DNA of 32,063 nt from Halomonas daqiaonensis (GTDB lineage: Bacteria; Pseudomonadota; Gammaproteobacteria; Pseudomonadales; Halomonadaceae): contig NZ_FOBC01000030.1 in the NCBI RefSeq assembly GCF_900109725.1, forward strand, positions 1 to 32,063, in the 5' to 3' direction. Under the pieces are notes generated by a model. That model searched no databases. It was not told the origin of the DNA and worked only from the letters and a program-made list of their open reading frames with translations. The position numbers were made by a program, and so were the translations under genes. Numbering within the stretch: the stretch's first letter is position 1; every line of letters begins with the position of its first letter. Below, piece by piece: positions 8,683 through 16,542 of the stretch.

Positions 8683-10970
8683 ACCAGGTCCTGGAAGATG
8701 TCGATGCCCTCATCGCCCTTCTCGACCGCTGGGTGGAACGCGGCTGGCTGCGCGCCCTGGACCGCGCCCTGGTGGTCTTCCTGCATCGCGAGGTCCCCGA
8801 TGCCCCTGCGCCGCTGCTGCTCGCCGTGGCCCTGGCCAGCCACCAGCTCGGCCGCGGCCATGTCTGCCTCGACCTGGCAGCGACCCTGGAGGCCCCCGAC
8901 CTGGCGCTCTCGCTTCCGCCGGAAGGCGATGACCTCAGCGACCCGCCGCCGCTGCCCAGCCAGGCGCTCGGCGGCCTGACCCTGGACGCCTGGCGGGAAG
9001 CGCTCGCCCATCCCACCCTGGTCGCAGACGGCGACAGCGGCGCCCCCGGCTACACCCCCTTGGTGAGCAGCGCCACCGCGCCCGGTCATCAACACCAAGG
9101 CCCCCGGCTCTACCTGCGCCGTTACTGGCAGTACGAGCAGGATATCCGCCAGCAGATCGCCGCCCGTCTGGATGACGGTTCCTACAGCAGGAACACCGCC
9201 AATCTGGCCACGGCCCTGGACGCCCTCTTCCCCGCCACCGACACCCTCGACTGGCAAAAGGCCGCCTGCGCCCTGGCCGCCCGCTCGCCCTTCGCGGTGA
9301 TCACCGGCGGCCCCGGCACCGGCAAGACCACCACCGTGGTCAAGCTACTCGCCCTGCTCCAGACCCTGCAGCTCGGCCGGGAAGGCGGCCAGGCCCTGCG
9401 CATCCGCCTCGCCGCTCCCACCGGCAAGGCCGCCGCACGTCTCAACGAATCCATCGCCGGGCAGGTGTCGGGATTGGATCTGACCTCTATTGCCCCCTTG
9501 CTCGAGCGCGTAGCGAGCGAAGACGAGACAAGGCGGAACCCGACAAAAACGCGGAGTTTACAAGACGTAAATGAGCAGTTTGAGGAGGGCTCCAACGCAG
9601 TATCGTCGAGCGCAGTAGCGCTACTCCAAAAAGCCATCCCCACCGAAGTCACCACCCTCCACCGCCTGCTCGGCTCCCGACCGGACACCCGCCACTTCCG
9701 CCACCACGCCGGCAACCCGCTGGCCCTGGACGTACTGGTGATCGACGAGGTCTCCATGGTGGATATCGAGATGATGGCGGCAGTGCTCACCGCCCTGCCG
9801 CCCCGCGCCCGCCTGGTGCTGCTCGGCGACAAGGACCAGCTCGCCTCGGTGGAGGCCGGCGCGGTGCTGGGCGATCTCTGCCAGCGTGCCGAAGGCGGCC
9901 ACTACACGCCCGAGACCGCCGACTGGCTGGAGGCGGTGACCGGCACGCCCCTGCCCTCCAAGTACCTCGACGCCTCGAACGGCACTCACGGCCACCCGCT
10001 GGACCAGGCCATCGCCATGCTGCGGGTCAGCCACCGCTTCGATGCTACAAGCGGTATCGGCCAGCTCGCCGAGGCAGTCAATCGCCCACTGGATGCCAGT
10101 CATACCACCAGGGAGAAGCGCCGCGCCGTGCGCAAGGTGTTCGAGCATGAGTCCGGCTACGCCGACCTGGCCCACCTGCGCCTAAATGATGCCGAGGACC
10201 CGTCGCTGGACCGCCTGGTGGTGGAAGGCAACCCTGCCGGCTTTATCAACCACGGCCAGGGCCGAACCGACCGTAGCGGAGAACCCATCGCCCCACCGAT
10301 CGGCTACCGCCACTACCTGGAAGTGTTGGCTCAGCATCGCCCCGACCAGCCAAGCTTCGGCGAGGCCGGCAGCATAGAACGTGCGCCCTTCGACGATTGG
10401 GCTCGAGCGGTGCTGGCCGCCCATGGCCGCTTCCAGTTGCTCTGCGCCCTGCGTCGCGGCCCCTGGGGTATCGAGGGGCTCAACCCACGCATCGGCCGCG
10501 CCCTGCGTCGCGCCGGCTGGCTTCAGGCCAGCGATCCGGAGCTGGAACAGGGCTGGTTCGAAGGTCGCCCGGTGCTAGTCACCCGCAACGACTACGGCCT
10601 GGGGCTGATGAACGGCGATATCGGCATCACCCTGGCACTGCCCGACGCCCGCCAGCCGGGAAGAAAGCTGCTGCGCGTCGCCTTCCCCGCAAGCGACGGC
10701 AGCGGCCAGATCAAGTGGGTGCTACCCAGCCGCCTGCAGGCGGTGGAGACCGTCTTCGCCATGACGGTGCACAAATCCCAGGGCTCGGAGTTCATCCACA
10801 CCGCCTTGCTGCTCCCCGACGCCCCCAACCCCATCCTGACGCGGGAGCTTATCTACACCGGCATCACCCGCGCACGGGACTGGCTTACGCTGGTCGAAAC
10901 CGGTCGAGGCCAGCTGCTGGATGCGGTGGAGAGGCGAGTGATGAGGGTGAGTGGGTTGGGGACAATATGA
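8679..10970 (+). CDS. recD: Exodeoxyribonuclease V, alpha subunit RecD
   Basis: RecD is the 5'-to-3' motor of RecBCD. The 763-residue product is clearly longer than E. coli RecD (about 608). Walker A (GGPGTGKTTT) lies at 210-219, APTGKAAARL follows, Walker B (IDEVSMVD) is near 355-362, GDKDQLASVEAGAVLGD is next, and motif VI-type MTVHKSQGSEF is near 695-705, followed by LTRELIYTGITRAR. The extra length comes partly from an insert of about 48 residues at roughly 270-317, between the APTGKAAARL helix and TLHRLLG, encoded by unusual DNA (described separately). Other linkers near 420-500 are also long. The ATG overlaps the recB stop. The motifs are intact, so function is likely unless the insert disturbs the 1A domain. 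Confidence 0.96.
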   Translation: MNQVLEDVDALIALLDRWVERGWLRALDRALVVFLHREVPDAPAPLLLAVALASHQLGRGHVCLDLAATLEAPDLALSLPPEGDDLSDPPPLPSQALGGLTLDAWREALAHPTLVADGDSGAPGYTPLVSSATAPGHQHQGPRLYLRRYWQYEQDIRQQIAARLDDGSYSRNTANLATALDALFPATDTLDWQKAACALAARSPFAVITGGPGTGKTTTVVKLLALLQTLQLGREGGQALRIRLAAPTGKAAARLNESIAGQVSGLDLTSIAPLLERVASEDETRRNPTKTRSLQDVNEQFEEGSNAVSSSAVALLQKAIPTEVTTLHRLLGSRPDTRHFRHHAGNPLALDVLVIDEVSMVDIEMMAAVLTALPPRARLVLLGDKDQLASVEAGAVLGDLCQRAEGGHYTPETADWLEAVTGTPLPSKYLDASNGTHGHPLDQAIAMLRVSHRFDATSGIGQLAEAVNRPLDASHTTREKRRAVRKVFEHESGYADLAHLRLNDAEDPSLDRLVVEGNPAGFINHGQGRTDRSGEPIAPPIGYRHYLEVLAQHRPDQPSFGEAGSIERAPFDDWARAVLAAHGRFQLLCALRRGPWGIEGLNPRIGRALRRAGWLQASDPELEQGWFEGRPVLVTRNDYGLGLMNGDIGITLALPDARQPGRKLLRVAFPASDGSGQIKWVLPSRLQAVETVFAMTVHKSQGSEFIHTALLLPDAPNPILTRELIYTGITRARDWLTLVETGRGQLLDAVERRVMRVSGLGTI
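9485..9630 (+). repeat. Hairpin-rich in-frame insert in recD
   Basis: A segment of about 146 bp with lower GC and different codon use from the rest of recD. It contains three small palindromes: GCTCG...CGAGC near 9499-9518, TTTAC-AAGAC-GTAAA at 9557-9571, and AGCGC-AGTA-GCGCT near 9609-9622. The two ends share near-direct copies of CGAGCGC(A)GTAGCG. E. coli RecD goes directly from the ARLTES helix to TLHRLLG here. The segment stays in frame and encodes a polar, low-complexity peptide, so it resembles a palindromic repeat element tolerated inside a protein. The exact borders are approximate. Confidence 0.6.
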
Positions 10971-11099
10971 GAGGAGGCACCCACCTGTTTTCCCGCCATC
11001 TTGAAACACTTAGATTGCTTCAGGCCGGCAGGAGGGGCCTCGCCACGAGTGCCACGACGGTGAAATTTTCAATGACTACAGGACGGGGAGAATCGACCT

Positions 11100-12365
11100 T
11101 TGTCGTCACCCATAACTAGAGACCGGTTGAACCGGCTGACCGGTCAATTTCACGAACCGGGCAGGGAAGCGATGTATCGCCGGGACATCGCGCCCAGGGT
11201 TCGACGCGAGTCCTGCCTGGCGCTGAGCGTGGCGGCCCTGGTCTTCGGAATGTTTGCCATTTCCGACTACCACTACACCGGCGTGAGCACAGAGCTCTAT
11301 CTACTGCTAGCTATGCGTCTCATAGTGGTGGTCTCCTGCCTGATTCTGGCATTCCTGATCGGACGCGTTGGCGACTATTCTCGCAAGTCCTGGCTGCACG
11401 CCCTGCCCCTGTGGATACTGGCGACGGCCATCATCCTGATCGTTCCCCTGCGCCCTGAGAGCCTCCCCACCCAAGTTACCGCGGTGGTGGTGGCCACCAT
11501 GGCGTTCTACCTGCTGATCCCCAACCTGCTGCCCATCGTGGCCATCGCCAGCCTCTATCTGAACCTGGGCTTCCTGGCCGCGGCGATGATGGTGGCGGAC
11601 ATTCCTGCCGTGATCGCGCTGCGCATCGTGCTGCTGCTGATCATGACCAACGTCGTGGGTTTCTTTGCCCTGCTTCGCCTGGAAAAACTGCAGCGCAAAC
11701 AATTCGCGCTACTGCAGGAAGAGCGTGTCCAGAACCACCAACTGGTCGAGGAAATAACCCACCGAAAATCGCTTGAAGCGCAGCTGCGTTTGCTCGCCGA
11801 GCGGGATGAATTGACGGGCCTGGACAGTCGCAGCCATTTCATGAAGCGAGCCCAGGCGCTGCTGCTGCGCTCGCAACATGACACGGCGCCATTCAGCCTG
11901 TTCATGATCGACGTGGACCACTTCAAGTCCATCAACGATACCTGGGGGCACATCCACGGAGATCGGGTGCTGACATCGATCGCTGAAACCTGCAAGAGGT
12001 CCCTCAGGCCCCAGGACGTGATCGGGCGTTTCGGAGGCGAAGAGTTCATCGTGGCCTTGCCGGAGACCCACCTGAAAGACGCGAAAATGGTGGCGGAGCG
12101 CCTACAGAGGAAGGTCACCGAACTGCCGGTGATGGAAGACATGCCCGACCACCGCCTCACCGTCACCATCGGCATCGCCGGGGTTCTCGATGAGGAGACC
12201 GACCTGGCCACCCTGATAAAGCAGGCGGACCAGGCCCTCTACGTCGGCAAGCACGACGGCAGGAACCGGGTAGTGGTGAGTCAGAAAGTGGGAGACGAGA
12301 TTTCCGCTCGCGCCATGCACCGCAAGGAGAGGGCTATTTATGAGCAAGCAAAAAAAGATACCTGA
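11100..12365 (+). CDS. Membrane diguanylate cyclase (GGDEF) with BrnT-derived tail
   Basis: The 421-residue product makes cyclic di-GMP from two GTP. About residues 35-200 hold six hydrophobic membrane segments, then a short coiled coil (EERVQNHQLVEEITHRKSLEAQ) leads to a GGDEF domain. The active site is GGEEF at 312-316, preceded by an inhibitory I-site RPQD at 303-306, so product feedback is expected. The start is TTG at 11100 with a GGGGAG ribosome site about 9 bases upstream; an ATG at 11172, also with a good site, is an alternative. GGDEF domains normally end soon after YVGKHDGRNRVV. Here residues 401-421 (ISARAMHRKERAIYEQAKKDT) match the C-terminus of BrnT toxins, so a toxin-gene end has been fused on. 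The stop lies inside brnA. Confidence 0.9.
   Translation: MSSPITRDRLNRLTGQFHEPGREAMYRRDIAPRVRRESCLALSVAALVFGMFAISDYHYTGVSTELYLLLAMRLIVVVSCLILAFLIGRVGDYSRKSWLHALPLWILATAIILIVPLRPESLPTQVTAVVVATMAFYLLIPNLLPIVAIASLYLNLGFLAAAMMVADIPAVIALRIVLLLIMTNVVGFFALLRLEKLQRKQFALLQEERVQNHQLVEEITHRKSLEAQLRLLAERDELTGLDSRSHFMKRAQALLLRSQHDTAPFSLFMIDVDHFKSINDTWGHIHGDRVLTSIAETCKRSLRPQDVIGRFGGEEFIVALPETHLKDAKMVAERLQRKVTELPVMEDMPDHRLTVTIGIAGVLDEETDLATLIKQADQALYVGKHDGRNRVVVSQKVGDEISARAMHRKERAIYEQAKKDT
12300..12365 (+). pseudogene. BrnT C-terminal remnant fused to the diguanylate cyclase
   Basis: The last 21 codons of the diguanylate cyclase read ISARAMHRKERAIYEQAK plus KDT. This is the strongly conserved end of BrnT (PF04365), and the same DNA occurs in the second locus at 18871-18936. 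The overlap with the brnA ATG is arranged exactly as in a normal brnT-brnA pair. The rest of brnT is absent, so recombination or deletion joined the host gene to the toxin's end. Homology with the second locus starts near 12297. Confidence 0.8.
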
Positions 12366-12615
12366 GCTCGAAAGCGAAGCCGAAGAACGGGGCTTCTGGA
12401 AAGCCCGCGACTCATCTGACTACGAGGGCTGGAGCCAGGCACAACCCGCCTCTTTTCCGAAACTGAAGCCTTCGACGAAAACCATCTCGCTCCGACTACC
12501 TGAAACGCTACTCGACCGTATCAAGATCAAGGCCAACGAACGTGACATGCCTTACCAATCACCGATAAAAGCCTGGCTTGCGGATGATGTCGATGACAGC
12601 CGCCGGACAGGATAA
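12340..12615 (+). CDS. brnA: BrnA-family antitoxin, orphan copy
   Basis: A 91-residue antitoxin with a ribbon-helix-helix domain at the C-terminus (TKTISLRLPETLLDRIKIKA, then MPYQSPIKAWLADD) and a flexible N-terminal toxin-binding part (SEAEERGFWKARDSSDY). BrnA binds BrnT and represses its operon. It is preceded by AAGGAGAGGG, an excellent ribosome site, and overlaps the 3' end of the diguanylate cyclase gene by 26 bases, so it is probably co-translated with it. Its own toxin gene is missing apart from the fused tail. It is clearly a paralogue of the BrnA at 18911-19186 (about 80-85% identical DNA by eye). It could still repress the other locus. Serine-proline at the second helix (YQSPIKAW, against YQSLIKAW in the other copy) may weaken the fold. 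Confidence 0.85.
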   Translation: MSKQKKIPELESEAEERGFWKARDSSDYEGWSQAQPASFPKLKPSTKTISLRLPETLLDRIKIKANERDMPYQSPIKAWLADDVDDSRRTG

Positions 12616-12702
12616 AGAGCCAATCCGGCAACTCAGTTGCAGCACCGACGACGCAGACCGAGAGAGCTGTTGGATTAAAACCAAAAGCAGACCTTTAGCG
12701 CC

Positions 12703-12785
12703 TTATAACATAAGGCCAGCAGCAGGGGACAAATAATCAGAGTGAAGCGGCGGCTAAGCGGTTCCTCTGCCTGATTTTGTTAAAT
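12703..12785 (+). repeat. attC-like imperfect inverted repeat after the first brnA
   Basis: This 83-bp stretch starts TTATAAC and ends GTTAAAT, close to the RYYYAAC ... GTTRRRY ends of integron attC sites. The arms pair imperfectly: TAACA with TGTTA, CAG with CTG, GCAG with CTGC, GG with CC. The central part holds GAAGCGGCGGCT. No integrase gene is visible in the window. The attC reading is a hypothesis; a decayed terminator is the alternative. Confidence 0.35.
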
Positions 12786-12823
12786 GCATGATAGCAAGTT
12801 CTTCATTAAATTCTTTTCTTATA

Positions 12824-13062
12824 CTAACTCCACTTATACCCTTCCAAGGTCATGCAGCTTTCGGTTAGCCCACCTATTTGCGTCTCTCTTTCGGCATTAT
12901 CTTTCGCTTTTTCTTTGCACTCAAAGAGCTGTTTCCTTGATTGTTCATAGCTTACGTCCTCCTTCACCCACCTTTTTCAATCGTGTAGGAAGGACCAGAG
13001 ACACAACCTGAAATAGTAGCAATCAAAGCAACATAAATAGTTGATAACGCAATTTTTTTCAT
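12824..13062 (-). pseudogene. Small lipoprotein gene with a one-base frameshift
   Basis: Reading the minus strand from the ATG at 13062-13060, preceded by a perfect AAGGAGGT, gives MKKIALSTIYVALIATISGC: a signal peptide with a lipobox (ISGC, Cys20). The frame stops after 32 residues at 12964. If one A is added to the five-A run at codons 29-30, the frame instead continues as KRWVKEDVSYEQSRKQLFEC and later GGLTESCMTLEGYKWS, ending with TAG at 12824-12826. The result is a 79-residue protein of the common small gammaproteobacterial lipoprotein type, with paired cysteines and an ending like CM..xGYKW. It is therefore either a recent pseudogene, a slippage-controlled gene or a sequencing error. 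The function is unknown. Confidence 0.72.
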
Positions 13063-13135
13063 AACTACCTCCTTGTTAAAAAACACTGATTTTTACACAA
13101 TACTGTTGAACGCGTATGCTGCCTTCGTCGGCATA

Positions 13136-13489
13136 TCAGCTTCGAGGCGCAACCGGACATCCACTCACTCCTCGGTAGAACACCAGCCTTCCCTCAATCG
13201 TATCCATCCCTTCCTTTGATCGCTCATAGCTCCACGCCACATCCTCATGCTCGCCAAAGGAGTAGTAGCTGGCATCGCCCTTGAACGGGCAGTGGGTCAC
13301 GGTCTCGGAAGGCGTCAGTAAATACATCCGCGCATCCTTGCGGGGAATGTACTGCCGTGGCGGGTAGCCGCGTTCGCGGAGTTCGATGGCGCGGGTGGTG
13401 TCAGCGTCCAGGGTGCCATCGATGCACACCTGCGCCTGCTGGTAATGCGGGTGCAGGGTGATTGGGGGCTCGGTGGAATCCGTTGCCAT
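13136..13489 (-). CDS. DUF427 domain protein
   Basis: A 117-residue soluble protein made almost entirely of one DUF427 domain. Typical landmarks are RQYIPRKDARMYLL, the TVTHCPFKGDASYYSF stretch with the conserved Cys-Pro-(Y/F)-KG-x-A-x-Y-(Y/W), and DVAWSYERS followed by IEGRLVFYRG near the end. The family is a small beta barrel of unknown biochemical role, found widely in bacteria and fungi. The start ATG is at 13489. No operon partner is evident: the genes on either side on this strand are more than 100 bases away. The family call is firm; the function is not known. Confidence 0.9.
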   Translation of the reverse strand: MATDSTEPPITLHPHYQQAQVCIDGTLDADTTRAIELRERGYPPRQYIPRKDARMYLLTPSETVTHCPFKGDASYYSFGEHEDVAWSYERSKEGMDTIEGRLVFYRGVSGCPVAPRS

Positions 13490-13606
13490 GGTGCTTTCCC
13501 TTGCGAATGGGATATGGCGTTCTTGTGTTCTGGGATTCAGCCTAGCACCGAGGGATGGTTTGTCCCATGTGCCGGGTCAACGAAACCCGACAACCGTAAA
13601 GAAGCG

Positions 13607-14494
13607 CTACGGCACTGGAAACCGCACCTGCTCCACCCTCGCCCGGAAGAAGGGAAAGTACGCCTCTGTGCCAAAGTGGTTTCCCGCCTCGACCCTGGTG
13701 GGCAGGGTCAAACCTTCGAAATTGCGGAAGTCGTCAAGATAGCCGCCGAAGGGCTGGAGCCTCCATTCCTTCTCGGGGTTGGCGTTGCTCCAGCGTGGGA
13801 ACTGCACCCAGAGCGGTCGGCCATCTTCGGCTACGGCGATTTCTATTGATTGCTCCAGGGTGCCGTGCGTGATTACCGCTCGCGCTCGGTTTAGCTCGCC
13901 CGTCTCTTCCCAGCGCACACCATCTTGGGGGAGCAAGGCTGCTGGGGCCCAGAAGGCGGCGTCTGCCACCGCGCGACCGAAGGATGCGCGCAGGTGGTTT
14001 TCGTCGCCCCCTGCCCTGGCAACGGGAAGCGTCTTGTTCAGCCAGAAACGGGTCCAGGAACGACCTTCCCCCATGCCATCAGAGCCGCTCATCTGCATTA
14101 GGCCGGAGCCGGCCTGTTCGAGCCGCCAGATGAAGCCGTGCGGCGGGGCGAGGATCTGGCGTGCCTTCATTGGGCGGTAGCCGGGGGCTTCCTTGTTGCC
14201 AAGGCCGATCTCGCCTGCCATGCGGATCTCGCTGACCACATGAAGTGGCGTACCCGGTACCATGGTGAAAAGGAAGTAGCGCCGTGCTGCGTCGGGCAGG
14301 TCTTCGACCATGGTGGGATCGAATTCACCAATGGACTCGGGCGCTTGGGATTGTAGCCAGGCCCAGGCGAAATCCGCCGCACGGTTATCGGCCAAGCGCC
14401 AAGCCTGCATGGCCAGCACGGTTATCAGTACCAACGCCAGCAGCAGGCCCACGGCCAATCCCAGGTAGGCCATCCGGTTTCTCCTGCGCGTCAT
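13607..14494 (-). CDS. Membrane-anchored DUF6920/DUF6544-like protein
   Basis: A 295-residue protein with one N-terminal membrane helix (residues 8-30, after MTRRRNR) and a large extracytoplasmic part. That part carries LPDAARRYFLFTMVPGTPL near residue 65, FIWRLEQAGSGLMQMSGSDG, and ends FEGLTLPTRVEAGNHFGTEAYFPFFRARVEQVRFP. These features match a family of conserved hypothetical proteins (DUF6920, earlier DUF6544) with a lipoprotein-carrier-like beta sheet. I recall the family by overall pattern and cannot confirm it without a search. The basic residues before the helix suggest the N-terminus stays inside and the rest faces the periplasm. No reaction is known. It is a single gene on the minus strand. 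Confidence 0.7.
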   Translation of the reverse strand: MTRRRNRMAYLGLAVGLLLALVLITVLAMQAWRLADNRAADFAWAWLQSQAPESIGEFDPTMVEDLPDAARRYFLFTMVPGTPLHVVSEIRMAGEIGLGNKEAPGYRPMKARQILAPPHGFIWRLEQAGSGLMQMSGSDGMGEGRSWTRFWLNKTLPVARAGGDENHLRASFGRAVADAAFWAPAALLPQDGVRWEETGELNRARAVITHGTLEQSIEIAVAEDGRPLWVQFPRWSNANPEKEWRLQPFGGYLDDFRNFEGLTLPTRVEAGNHFGTEAYFPFFRARVEQVRFPVP

Positions 14495-14616
14495 GCTGCC
14501 GCGTGTTGCCGCGATGGCCTTTTCATCGAATGCCCTTCACTGCGATCACTTTGCCGGGCGGCACTGCGTCACATCAAAAGGCCTATGCGCCAGGAAACAC
14601 ACGCAAATTCCGCGGG

Positions 14617-15447
14617 TTATAAGCCGAAGGTTTCCATTATCTTCGCTTCGAAGGCCTTGTCCTCCATATTTTTGCGCATGGGCACGAATAGCTCTGCCTC
14701 CTGCCCGACCTTGACGGCAATCTCGCTATCTTCATTCTCGATGAGGGACTTTACGGCCTGCGCTATCGGCAGTGGGTCCGGGCCCTCATTGATGGCCTTG
14801 GCAACGATCGGCACAAGATGGGAAACCAGCTCCTTGTAGGGAGAGTCGTCGCCGGTTGTCCTGCTGTTGGCGACAAGGCCTTTCTTCACGAAGTTGGTCC
14901 CGAACAAGCCGGCGAGAACAGAGTGCACCCTGATGCCGAAAGGAGCCACCTCGAACCTCAGGGAGTCGGTAATACCCTCGACAGCGTATTTACTGGCATT
15001 GTAATGCGACAGCAAGGGAAGCCCCATTCTGCCAAGGAAGGAGGAAATGTTGATGATCACGCCGCTGCCCGCCTCTCGCATATGAGGAAGCACCTCGCGG
15101 GTCATCTTGATGAGTCCAAACACATTCACATCGAACTGCTTGAAGATCTCCTCATCGGTTCCTTCTTCCAATGTCGCAAGAAGCCCGAAGCCCGCGTTGT
15201 TCACCAACACATCGATCTTGCCTTCGTTCGCTATGACATGCTGGACGGCGTTCTGAATGGACATCGTATCCTGCACATCAAGCGACACGGTATGGATGGT
15301 GAGACCGCGCGCGCCGGCCTCGTCGAGCAGCTCCTGGCTATCATTCCTGATACCGGCATAGACGGTATACCCATGCTCGGCTAGTAGCAGCGCTGTTGCC
15401 TTGCCCATGCCCGAGGCTGCGCCAGTGATCAAGACGGTGTTATTCAC
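14617..15447 (-). CDS. Short-chain dehydrogenase/reductase
   Basis: A 276-residue classical SDR that uses NAD(P)H to oxidise or reduce a carbonyl or alcohol on an unknown substrate. The Rossmann motif TGAASGMG is at 8-15, the NNAG motif at 83-86, the catalytic Ser in INISSF near 135-136, and Tyr149-x-x-x-Lys153 in YNASK. All catalytic residues are present. The start is GTG at 15447 with AAAAGGAA just upstream, and a strong palindrome lies 27-48 bases ahead of it. The C-terminal part (residues 190-276) has EVAPFGIRVHSVLAGLFGT, seen in the subgroup near retinol or fatty-acyl dehydrogenases, but the substrate cannot be named. It is monocistronic. Confidence 0.9.
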   Translation of the reverse strand: MNNTVLITGAASGMGKATALLLAEHGYTVYAGIRNDSQELLDEAGARGLTIHTVSLDVQDTMSIQNAVQHVIANEGKIDVLVNNAGFGLLATLEEGTDEEIFKQFDVNVFGLIKMTREVLPHMREAGSGVIINISSFLGRMGLPLLSHYNASKYAVEGITDSLRFEVAPFGIRVHSVLAGLFGTNFVKKGLVANSRTTGDDSPYKELVSHLVPIVAKAINEGPDPLPIAQAVKSLIENEDSEIAVKVGQEAELFVPMRKNMEDKAFEAKIMETFGL

Positions 15448-15473
15448 AGCACATTCCTTTTCCAGTTGAAAGT

Positions 15474-15495
15474 CGCGCCCTAAAAGCAGGGCGCG
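15474..15495 (-). promoter_or_regulatory. Perfect 8-bp palindrome upstream of the SDR gene
   Basis: CGCGCCCT (15474-15481) and AGGGCGCG (15488-15495) are exact inverse repeats around a six-base loop. The site is in the 5' region of the SDR gene. It has no run of T on either side, so an operator or leader hairpin fits better than a terminator. The binding protein is unknown. Confidence 0.45.
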
Positions 15496-15729
15496 TTATA
15501 AGCGAGGGGTGTAAGAACGTCTGTTCAACAGAGCCATCGCAGCCCCGGCCATCCCATCAGCGTAGGCGAGCCTCGCCTTCGACTCACTTATCTGCTTTTT
15601 CATCCCTGGCAATATTGATCTTTGGCAAGGTCATGCGAGATAGGCCCGAATTGGAGCGCGGCATGAACGGCCTTTCATTTGGCCAGCAGCGGATAGCGCA
15701 TCGAGGCAGTACACTGGAGCGCCGAACCC

Positions 15730-16431
15730 ATGGCAAGGCAATCAGCGTCGATGAACACCTCCACGACTTCCGACTATTGGGCAGATGGGCTTGGTGAGGC
15801 CAAGCTGACAGCACTAGGAGGCCGCAGCGCCCTCTTCGTGATGGCCGCCGATGTCGAATATGGCCCGCATCTCAAGAAGCGCTTCGCCCCCTTGATTTCC
15901 GGCGTCGGGCCCGTCGAGGCGGCCGTCGAACTCACCACCGCCCTTGCCACCCTCGCCGAACGCGAGCGCCTGCCCGACCTGGTGGTGTCGCTGGGATCGG
16001 CCGGTAGCCGGGTGCTCGAGCAGACCGAGATCTATCAGGCGACTGCCGTCGCCTACCGCGACATGGATGCCACCCCCTTGGGCTGCGAAAAGGGCACCAC
16101 GCCCTTTCTCGACCTGCCGGCTACCGTCCCGCTGCCTTTGCGCATTCCCGGCATTCCTGAGGCCTCGCTGTCGACCGGCGCCAATATCGTCTCTGGATCA
16201 GCCTATGACGCCATCGCCGCCAACATGGTGGACATGGAAAGCTACGCCTGCCTGCGCGCCTGCATGTGCTTCGACGTGCCGCTTGTCGTCCTGCGCGGCA
16301 TTTCGGATGGCAAGTCGGAACTGCACCACATCGACGACTGGACCGAGTACCTTCATGTCATCGACGAAAAACTGGCCGCCGCCGTCGACCGCCTCGGCGA
16401 GGCACTCGCTGAAGGCCGGTTGAAGCGCTGA
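15730..16431 (+). CDS. 5'-methylthioadenosine/S-adenosylhomocysteine nucleosidase-like protein
   Basis: A 233-residue phosphorylase/nucleosidase-family enzyme. These enzymes cleave the adenine from MTA or SAH, by-products of methylation and polyamine synthesis. Visible landmarks are FVMAADVEYGPHL (the N-terminal acidic residue region), SGVGPVEAAVELT, VVSLGSAGS, YRDMDATPLG, STGANIVSG, the purine and ribose site MVDMESYACLRAC, and LRGISDGKSELHH with the catalytic Asp. It resembles the alphaproteobacterial type more than E. coli Mtn (Pfs). The start could be 15730 (GGAG ten bases before it) or ATG 15751; conserved sequence begins only near residue 35. The gene has no operon partner. The family assignment is strong, substrate preference is not certain. 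Confidence 0.82.
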   Translation: MARQSASMNTSTTSDYWADGLGEAKLTALGGRSALFVMAADVEYGPHLKKRFAPLISGVGPVEAAVELTTALATLAERERLPDLVVSLGSAGSRVLEQTEIYQATAVAYRDMDATPLGCEKGTTPFLDLPATVPLPLRIPGIPEASLSTGANIVSGSAYDAIAANMVDMESYACLRACMCFDVPLVVLRGISDGKSELHHIDDWTEYLHVIDEKLAAAVDRLGEALAEGRLKR

Positions 16432-16542
16432 CCGCTGACGGAACCAGGGCGACATCGTTGCGGAAACGGCAGCGCTTGACGTTCAGCTGACGGTAGTGAC
16501 ATTAATATCGCTAACGCCATCAAACGACACCATGCTGTCGGC

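Noticed and set aside
12784..13011. Plus-strand frame of 75 codons in the brnA downstream region
   Set aside because: Composition is Ser/Phe/Leu noise and the minus strand here has a much better gene (ribosome site plus lipobox).
15584..15814. Minus-strand frame of 76 codons upstream of the nucleosidase gene
   Set aside because: It overlaps the nucleosidase start and has no family features.
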